This document shows, in pieces, positions 6,748-11,020 of a stretch of DNA of 11,020 nt. The stretch lies in NCBI GenBank assembly GCA_017998475.1, contig JAGODA010000080.1, forward strand, positions 1 to 11,020. Reading direction: 5' to 3'. Origin of the DNA: Spirochaetota bacterium. Its GTDB lineage: Bacteria; Spirochaetota; UBA4802; UBA5368. The first letter of the stretch is position 1; each line of letters begins with the position of its first letter. The notes beneath the pieces are model-generated. The model was not told where the DNA came from, ran no database searches, and was given only the letters and a program-made list of their open reading frames with translations. A program made the position numbers and the translations under genes.

Positions 6748-6762
6748 CGGATAGTTCGCTCC

Positions 6763-7407
6763 ATGAAAAAATCCGCGAAAAAAAAGGCGGCCGCCGGCCG
6801 TCCGCTCGAGGCGCCGTCGGCTTTCCCCGAGAAGCTCAAGCACCGGCTGTACCCGGCCGTGCTCGAGCTTTTCGCCGACAACGACTTTCACCGGGTCAAT
6901 ATCCGCGAGATATACCGCACGTCCGGAATCAGCCCCAGCACCATCTACCGGTATTTCCCTTCGAAGGAGGACCTGCTGTTCGCGATCCTCGACGAGAAGA
7001 TCGGCGAGATCGGCGTTCTGGTGCGCGAGCACGTCAAGGGCATCGAGAGCGCCAGGGAAATCCTCAGAAAGATCTTCTGGGTGACGATGGACTATTACGA
7101 CCGCAATCCCGGCGTCGCAGTTACGGCCTTTATAACAGTTCCGATGCGCGCATGGATGAAGGAGCGTTCGTACCGGAGGGAGGACGCCTCGGCCATCCTT
7201 GCCGGGGTTGTGAAGCGCGCCCGCGAACGCGGAGAGATCGATCCCGCCATCCGGACCTCTCAGATATTGGACCAGTATTACATGCACTGCTACCGGCAGA
7301 TCCATCTGTGGTATTTCAACGGGATGACGACGAAGCTGGTGGACCGCATCCCGGTGTTCTTCGACATCCTGTGGAAAACGCTCAGCCCGCCCGCCCCAGG
7401 CGGATGA
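6763..7407 (+). CDS. TetR-family transcriptional regulator
   Basis: From ATG 6763 the product is 214 aa, typical for the family. After a lysine/alanine-rich N-terminus (residues 2-14), the DNA-binding domain spans roughly 28-75. The helix-turn-helix is at about 45-65, ending in the characteristic ISPSTIYRYFPSKEDLL (56-72). The rest is the variable helical ligand-binding/dimerisation domain. A TTG at 6709 could extend the frame by 18 codons, but it falls inside an inverted repeat and gives an Arg-rich, unlikely leader; the ATG itself has only a weak upstream purine run. Members usually act as repressors released by a small ligand, often an acyl-CoA or transported compound when next to such genes. 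It probably controls this ligase-hydratase-permease cluster, with the paired AACATTGTT repeats before the ligase as candidate sites (inference). The permease follows after 36 bases. Confidence 0.9.
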   Translation: MKKSAKKKAAAGRPLEAPSAFPEKLKHRLYPAVLELFADNDFHRVNIREIYRTSGISPSTIYRYFPSKEDLLFAILDEKIGEIGVLVREHVKGIESAREILRKIFWVTMDYYDRNPGVAVTAFITVPMRAWMKERSYRREDASAILAGVVKRARERGEIDPAIRTSQILDQYYMHCYRQIHLWYFNGMTTKLVDRIPVFFDILWKTLSPPAPGG

Positions 7408-7433
7408 TTCCATCTTATTTCGCTCACGACAGC

Positions 7434-7438
7434 GAGGT
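7434..7438 (+). promoter_or_regulatory. Ribosome binding site of the permease gene
   Basis: GAGGT lies five bases before ATG 7444, supporting that start and translation from a transcript shared with the TetR gene. Confidence 0.6.
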
Positions 7439-7443
7439 ACTCC

Positions 7444-8973
7444 ATGAACGCAGATGCAAAGGATTTCAGGCTTCCTCTCATGGTGAGGGGCGATATCGAC
7501 GGCTTCATCGGCCTTTTCATCGATAATCTGGTCAACCTGCTCCTCATCACCGGGCTCTGCCTGTCGCTGGGCATGGGGGCCGATCTCGTCTTCGGCCGCA
7601 TCCTCCCGGGTACGGCTCTTTCGGTCCTTGCGGGTAATATCTTCTATTCCTGGCAGGCCAGAAGGCTCGCGAGGAGAGAGGGCCGAAACGACGTCACGGC
7701 GCTTCCCTACGGCATCAACACCGTGAGCCTGTTCGCGTACTTTTCGTTCATCATCGCCCCGGTCTACCTGCAGACGAAGGACGCCTCCCTGGCCTGGAAG
7801 GTGGGCGTTGCCGCCTGCCTTGTAAGCGGCGTCTTCGAGGGGCTCGGGGCATTCGTGGGCGAGCGGCTCCGGCGCATCACTCCGCGTGCGGCGCTCCTTT
7901 CGACGCTCGCGGGGATCGCCATCGCCTTCATCGCGCTGAATCACGTCTTCCCGCTCTGGGAGAAGCCGCTCATCGCCTTTGTTCCGCTGGCCTTCATTCT
8001 TATCGAGTACTTCTCGCGCGCCAGGCTGCCGTTCGGCGTTCCCGCAGGCCTCTACGCGCTGGTGTGCGGCGGGGCTATCGCGTGGGGCATGGGAGCGATG
8101 GACGCCGGGGCGCTCGTTCGCTCGCTCGACGGGGTGGCCCTGTGCCTGCCGTCCCCCGCGATCGCGGAGATGGCCAGGGGTCTGGCCGACATCCTGCCTT
8201 ACCTCGCCGTGGCGATCCCGATGGGAATACTGAGCTTTTTCGGCACACTTCAGAACATCGAATCGGCCGCGGCCGCCGGCGACGAGTTCCCCGCCACGCC
8301 GGCGCTCGCCATGAACGGCGTCGGCACCGTCGTCGGGGCGCTTTTCGGTTCGCCCTTCCCCACCACCGTGTACATCGGGCATCCCGGCTGGAAGGCGCTG
8401 GGAGCTCGCTCCGCGTATTCAGTGATCAACGGGACGGTGATGACCGTCCTCTGCATGAGCGGCCTCATAGGCGTCATCGCGAGCCTCATCCCGCTCGAGG
8501 CCGGCTACCCGATCCTCCTGTGGATCGGTATCGTCATCACGGCGCAGGCGTTTCAGTCCACGCCGCGGGAGCACGCCCCGGCGGTGGCGCTGGGACTTCT
8601 GCCGGCGATCGCCTCCTGGGGGCTTTCCCTGCTTCGTCAGTATGCCGGGGCCGGGGGAAGCCGGCCGGCGGCGGAGGTCGATACGCTGATAGCCTCGGCG
8701 CTTCCCCATCTGAAAGGCATTCTGGCTTTCGCCGAGGGTCCGCTCCTTTCGGCGATGTTTCTGACGGCGGTGGGGGTGTACCTGATCGAACGCGATTTTC
8801 TGAAGGCTTTCTACTGGACGCTTCCGCTGGCGGTATGCTCGTGGTTCGGCCTCATACATTCGCCCGCCGTGGGTTTCGGCGTGGGGGGATGGGTGAGCAC
8901 CGGCTACGTCCTCTTCGCGCTGGTGGTCCTGGTTACTCACGCGTACCGTTCGAGGAGCGCCGGGAATGTATAG
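7444..8973 (+). CDS. NCS2-like (xanthine/uracil permease-type) integral membrane transporter
   Basis: The protein is 509 aa and very hydrophobic throughout, with about a dozen membrane segments and no cleavable signal peptide. It resembles nucleobase:cation symporter-2/AzgA-type permeases: an N-terminal GFIGLFIDNLVNLLLI helix, the motif DVTALPYGINT (83-93), ITPRAALLSTLAGIAIAF around 140-160, and the half-helix region GSPFPTTVYIGHPGWKALGAR (from G302). These fit the repeated seven-plus-seven topology of that fold. Classic members import uracil, xanthine, adenine/guanine or related compounds with H+ or Na+. Here the substrate-site region has YIGHPGWK in place of the usual NCS2 signature, and no nucleobase genes are nearby. 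The neighbours are a TetR regulator and acyl-CoA enzymes, so an organic acid substrate or a sensory role should be kept open. Fold family is likely; substrate is not assigned. Confidence 0.8.
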   Translation: MNADAKDFRLPLMVRGDIDGFIGLFIDNLVNLLLITGLCLSLGMGADLVFGRILPGTALSVLAGNIFYSWQARRLARREGRNDVTALPYGINTVSLFAYFSFIIAPVYLQTKDASLAWKVGVAACLVSGVFEGLGAFVGERLRRITPRAALLSTLAGIAIAFIALNHVFPLWEKPLIAFVPLAFILIEYFSRARLPFGVPAGLYALVCGGAIAWGMGAMDAGALVRSLDGVALCLPSPAIAEMARGLADILPYLAVAIPMGILSFFGTLQNIESAAAAGDEFPATPALAMNGVGTVVGALFGSPFPTTVYIGHPGWKALGARSAYSVINGTVMTVLCMSGLIGVIASLIPLEAGYPILLWIGIVITAQAFQSTPREHAPAVALGLLPAIASWGLSLLRQYAGAGGSRPAAEVDTLIASALPHLKGILAFAEGPLLSAMFLTAVGVYLIERDFLKAFYWTLPLAVCSWFGLIHSPAVGFGVGGWVSTGYVLFALVVLVTHAYRSRSAGNV

Positions 8974-8976
8974 GCC

Positions 8977-8998
8977 GCTCCGGGGGAAGGAGCATTTT
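8977..8998 (+). terminator. Weak intrinsic terminator after the permease
   Basis: GCTCC (8977-8981) pairs with GGAGC (8989-8993) around a seven-base purine loop and is followed by ATTTTAT. It begins four bases after the permease stop. The stem is short but GC-rich; termination of the ligase operon here is plausible. Confidence 0.5.
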
Positions 8999-9001
8999 AT
9001 C

Positions 9002-9030
9002 TTGTCTTGATCGGGCGCGTACGCTAAAAT
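9002..9030 (+). promoter_or_regulatory. Promoter of hisIG
   Basis: TTGTCT (9002-9007) and TAAAAT (9025-9030) are separated by exactly 17 bases; the -10 matches the sigma-70 consensus at five of six positions and the -35 at four. Transcription would start near 9037, leaving a leader of about 80 bases before hisI. The promoter follows the terminator-like hairpin of the permease, consistent with a new transcription unit. Confidence 0.6.
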
Positions 9031-9071
9031 ATTCTTGTCAGCGCCGAGAAATCCGCCTTTTATGACCTGTC

Positions 9072-9103
9072 CCGGCCGACGCAGGCCGGCGATTTTATTT
9101 TTT
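9072..9103 (+). terminator. Terminator-like hairpin with T-tract inside the hisI leader
   Basis: CCGGCC (9072-9077) pairs with GGCCGG (9084-9089) around GACGCA and is followed by a T-rich tract, TTTTATTTTTT (9093-9103). This is the usual shape of an intrinsic terminator, yet it lies downstream of the hisI promoter and ends 13 bases before the start codon. The AAGGA ribosome site (9104-9108) follows directly. It may end read-through from upstream, or act as an attenuator; an alternative pairing that would break it is described in the findings. Confidence 0.65.
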
Positions 9104-9116
9104 AAGGATACCGCTA

Positions 9117-9500
9117 ATGATCGAACTGGACTTTGAGAAGAGCGGCGGGCTCATACCCGCTATCGCTCAGGACTACAGGACCGGCGAGGTCCTCATGATG
9201 GCCTTCGTGAACAGGGAGTCGTGGGAGCTGACGCTCTCCACCGGGATCGTCCACTACTGGAGCCGTTCACGCAACAAGCTGTGGAAGAAGGGCGAGTCCT
9301 CGGGCAACGTGCAGAAGGTGATGGAAATTCGCGTGGACTGCGACAACGACTGCGTGCTTCTGAAGATCGACCAGATAGGAGAGGCCGCGTGTCATACCGG
9401 CTTCAGGAGCTGTTTTTACCGCGTCGTGAAGGGCGATTCGCTGGTTGAGGACGGGGTCAAGGTGTTCGATCCCGAGACCGTATATGGAGACAAAAAATGA
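9117..9500 (+). CDS. hisI: Phosphoribosyl-AMP cyclohydrolase HisI
   Basis: The product is 127 aa and monofunctional, without a fused HisE pyrophosphohydrolase domain. It carries the full family signature: LMMAFVNRESWELTLSTG (26-43), HYWSRSRNKLWKKGESSGN (46-64), the metal-binding DCDND at 74-78 (D74, D76, D78 for Mg; C75 as a Zn ligand), and ACHTGFRSCFYR with Zn ligands C92 and C99. It opens the adenine ring of phosphoribosyl-AMP, the third step of histidine biosynthesis, in the cytoplasm. AAGGA eight bases before ATG 9117 supports the start. The stop overlaps the hisG start (ATGA at 9497-9500), so the two are coupled. HisE must be encoded elsewhere. Expression may be affected by the hairpin in its leader. 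Confidence 0.97.
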   Translation: MIELDFEKSGGLIPAIAQDYRTGEVLMMAFVNRESWELTLSTGIVHYWSRSRNKLWKKGESSGNVQKVMEIRVDCDNDCVLLKIDQIGEAACHTGFRSCFYRVVKGDSLVEDGVKVFDPETVYGDKK

Positions 9501-10396
9501 GCGACAACAAGCTGAAGCTCGGCATCCCCAAGGGGAGCCTCGAGAACGCCACCATAGAGCTTTTCCAGAAGGCCGGATGGAAGATCTCCGTTTCCTCGCG
9601 CAACTATTTTCCCTCGATCGACGACCCGGAGATATACTGCGCCCTCATACGCGCTCAGGAGATGGCGCGCTATGTCGAGAGCGGGGTGCTCGACGTCGGA
9701 CTTACCGGCCTCGACTGGATCCTCGAGCACCGCGCCGATGTGGAGATCATCTCGGACCTTATCTATTCGAAGGCGAGCACGCGCAAGGCGCGATGGGTTC
9801 TGGCCGTCCCGGAGAACTCGTCTATCGGGAACCTGGAGGACTGCGCCGGGAAGACCATCTCGACGGAGCTCGTGGAGTTCACCAAGGGGTACTTCGCCGA
9901 GCGGAACATCCCCGTTAACGTCGAGTTCTCCTGGGGCGCGACCGAGGCGAAGGTTGTGGAGGGGCTGGTCGACGCCATCGTCGAGGTGACCGAGACCGGA
10001 AGCACCATCCGGGCGCACGGGCTTAAAATCATCCATACGCTGCTCGAAACGAACACCAAGCTCATCGCCAATAAAAAGAGCATGGCCGATCCGTGGAAGC
10101 GGAAGAAGGTCAACCATATCGCGATGCTGCTCCGCGGCGCGCTCAACGCCGAGAACCTCGTGGGAATCAAGATGAACGTCCCCAAGGGGAACATCGACGC
10201 GGTGGTCGCTCTCATCCCCAGCATCACCGCGCCTACGGTTGCCGAGCTCTACAAGGCTGAATGGCTTTCCGTGGAGTCGGTCATAGGCGAAGACGTGGTG
10301 CGGGAGCTCATCCCGAAGCTCATCGAAGCCGGGGCGGACGGCATCATCGAGTACCCGCTCAACAAGGTGGTGGGGAAGAAAGACCTTATTTTTTAG
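9497..10396 (+). CDS. hisG: ATP phosphoribosyltransferase HisG, long form
   Basis: The product is 299 aa, matching the long homohexameric form, which works without HisZ. The catalytic part begins KLGIPKGSLE, continues with LDVGLTGLDWI (about 61-71), and has the PRPP-phosphate loop TETGST at 165-170 in DAIVEVTETGSTIRA. From about residue 223 (MNVPKGNIDAVVALIPS) to the end lies the ACT-like C-terminal regulatory domain (HisG_C), ending in ADGIIEYPLNKVV; in this class it binds histidine for feedback inhibition. The enzyme condenses ATP with PRPP, the committed first step of histidine synthesis. The ATG overlaps the hisI stop by four bases and there is no separate strong ribosome site, pointing to translational coupling. 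Having hisI before hisG reverses the common order. No clear terminator follows. Confidence 0.97.
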   Translation: MSDNKLKLGIPKGSLENATIELFQKAGWKISVSSRNYFPSIDDPEIYCALIRAQEMARYVESGVLDVGLTGLDWILEHRADVEIISDLIYSKASTRKARWVLAVPENSSIGNLEDCAGKTISTELVEFTKGYFAERNIPVNVEFSWGATEAKVVEGLVDAIVEVTETGSTIRAHGLKIIHTLLETNTKLIANKKSMADPWKRKKVNHIAMLLRGALNAENLVGIKMNVPKGNIDAVVALIPSITAPTVAELYKAEWLSVESVIGEDVVRELIPKLIEAGADGIIEYPLNKVVGKKDLIF

Positions 10397-10432
10397 TGCT
10401 GTCGACCGCCGTGGCCGGGTATTAAAATTTGT

Positions 10433-10460
10433 TTGATATCCGCCGGCACGGACGTACACT
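10433..10460 (+). promoter_or_regulatory. Promoter of the HD-domain gene
   Basis: TTGATA (10433-10438, five of six to consensus) and TACACT (10455-10460, four of six) are 16 bases apart. Initiation would fall near 10467, only about eight bases before the ATG at 10475, so the message would have a very short leader bearing at most the GGGA at 10467-10470. Confidence 0.45.
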
Positions 10461-10474
10461 GTCTGCGGGACTGT

Positions 10475-11020
10475 ATGATCAAGGAGAAGATACGGATATT
10501 CCGCGAGACGGCCAGGAAGATCGCCCTCTCGGCCGAGAAGCCGGTTTTTTACGACGAACGAGCGCTTGAGATCGCGTATGCCGGATGTCTCGATGATCGA
10601 TCGGAGCATGCCGCCATGGCACGAAGGGCGATACGCGAGAGCGGCGGTTCGCTGGGACACGGTCTGGATCACGCGCACCGTGTGGCCGTAGAGGCGGCCG
10701 CCATCGTGCGTTGCGAGATCGGAAACCAGCCCGACTGGGACCGGCTCGCCGAGGACGCGCTTATAGCCGGTTATCTTCACGACATCCGCCGCGGCGAGCG
10801 GCGTCATGCCGAAGCCGGGGCGGAATACGCGGCGGAATTCCTGCGGGGACTGGTCGATCCCGCTGATCGGGAAATCATCGTGTTCTCCATCCGCAGCCAC
10901 GAGGCGTTCCGCGACAGCGAGCCCGCCCCCACCGCGGAGGCGGGGCTGGTTTCCGGGGCGCTCTACGACGCGGACAAGTTCCGCTGGGGCCCGGACAACT
11001 TCACCGATACCGTCTGGGAC
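10475..11020 (+). CDS. HD-domain phosphohydrolase-like protein (5' part, cut by window end)
   Basis: The frame is open from ATG 10475 through the last base, giving 182 residues without a stop. The sequence contains a His-rich GHGLDHAHRV (first metal His probably H66 or H68), a clear HD pair H102-D103 in AGYLHDIRRG, further histidines H111 (RRHAEAG) and H142 (IRSHEAF), and YDADKFRWG with D165 and D167. The order H…HD…H…D is that of HD-superfamily metal-dependent phosphohydrolases acting on nucleotides or phosphate esters. The DADKF ending with RWG is typical of the small standalone HD proteins. The substrate is unknown. The start is supported by a promoter just upstream and weakly by GGGA four bases before the ATG; the next in-frame ATG, at 10617, would still leave the HD core intact. 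It begins 78 bases after hisG on the same strand and is probably separately transcribed. Confidence 0.8.
   Translation, partial: MIKEKIRIFRETARKIALSAEKPVFYDERALEIAYAGCLDDRSEHAAMARRAIRESGGSLGHGLDHAHRVAVEAAAIVRCEIGNQPDWDRLAEDALIAGYLHDIRRGERRHAEAGAEYAAEFLRGLVDPADREIIVFSIRSHEAFRDSEPAPTAEAGLVSGALYDADKFRWGPDNFTDTVWD

Noticed and set aside
6535..8382. 615-codon open frame on the minus strand across the hydratase end, TetR and permease genes
   Set aside because: It spans three well-supported + strand genes and two intergenic gaps, and its charged composition has no domain match that I recognise.
9062..9116. Histidine leader peptide in the hisI leader
   Set aside because: The frame from ATG 9062 reads through Pro, Gly and Arg codons with no His codons and runs into hisI, so classic ribosome-stalling attenuation is not supported.
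9416..10900. 494-codon open frame on the minus strand opposite hisG and the HD gene
   Set aside because: Both + strand genes are clear family members; the antisense frame is a codon-bias shadow.

Overview
The window is GC-rich bacterial chromosome with nine genes, all on the + strand, in three or four tightly packed transcription units. There are no RNA genes, insertion sequences, phage genes or CRISPR repeats. The mixture (NagB/PIG-L fusion, long-form HisG, monofunctional HisI, MaoC and acyl-CoA ligase) suggests a free-living anaerobe or environmental bacterium, for example a Spirochaetota or deltaproteobacterial-grade lineage. This is an impression from protein families, not a firm placement.

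Region 1 (168-3856) is a two-gene unit joined by an ATGA overlap. The first gene encodes a two-domain protein: an N-terminal glucosamine-6-phosphate isomerase/deaminase-like (NagB) domain and a C-terminal PIG-L/LmbE zinc deacetylase-like domain. The second encodes a Gfo/Idh/MocA NAD(P)-dependent oxidoreductase with an unusual cysteine cluster. Together they look like a small amino-sugar or sugar-derivative module, substrate unknown.

Region 2 (3857-4159) is an AT-rich control region with promoter-like hexamers, two copies of a 14-bp direct repeat 30 bp apart that each contain a small dyad, and a further inverted repeat.

Region 3 (4160-8973) follows it: an AMP-forming acyl-CoA ligase, a MaoC-type double-hotdog hydratase/dehydratase, a TetR-family regulator and an NCS2-like (xanthine/uracil permease-type) membrane transporter. 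A perfect 12-bp-stem hairpin separates ligase and hydratase, and inverted repeats separate hydratase and regulator. The likely logic is uptake of an acid, activation to a CoA thioester, hydration/dehydration and TetR control, but the substrate cannot be read from sequence.

Region 4 (8974-10396) holds a terminator-like hairpin, a good promoter, a leader with a second GC hairpin plus T-tract immediately before the start codon, and then hisI and hisG overlapping by ATGA. The leader can be drawn in two mutually exclusive folds, an attenuator-like arrangement without a histidine-rich leader peptide.

Region 5 (10475 to the window end) is the 5' part of an HD-domain metal-dependent phosphohydrolase-like gene behind its own promoter.

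Nothing here is a clear new defence or mobile system. The most promising items are the hisI leader, the repeated operator-like motif before the ligase operon, the intercistronic hairpin, and active-site departures in the NagB-like and MaoC-like proteins.
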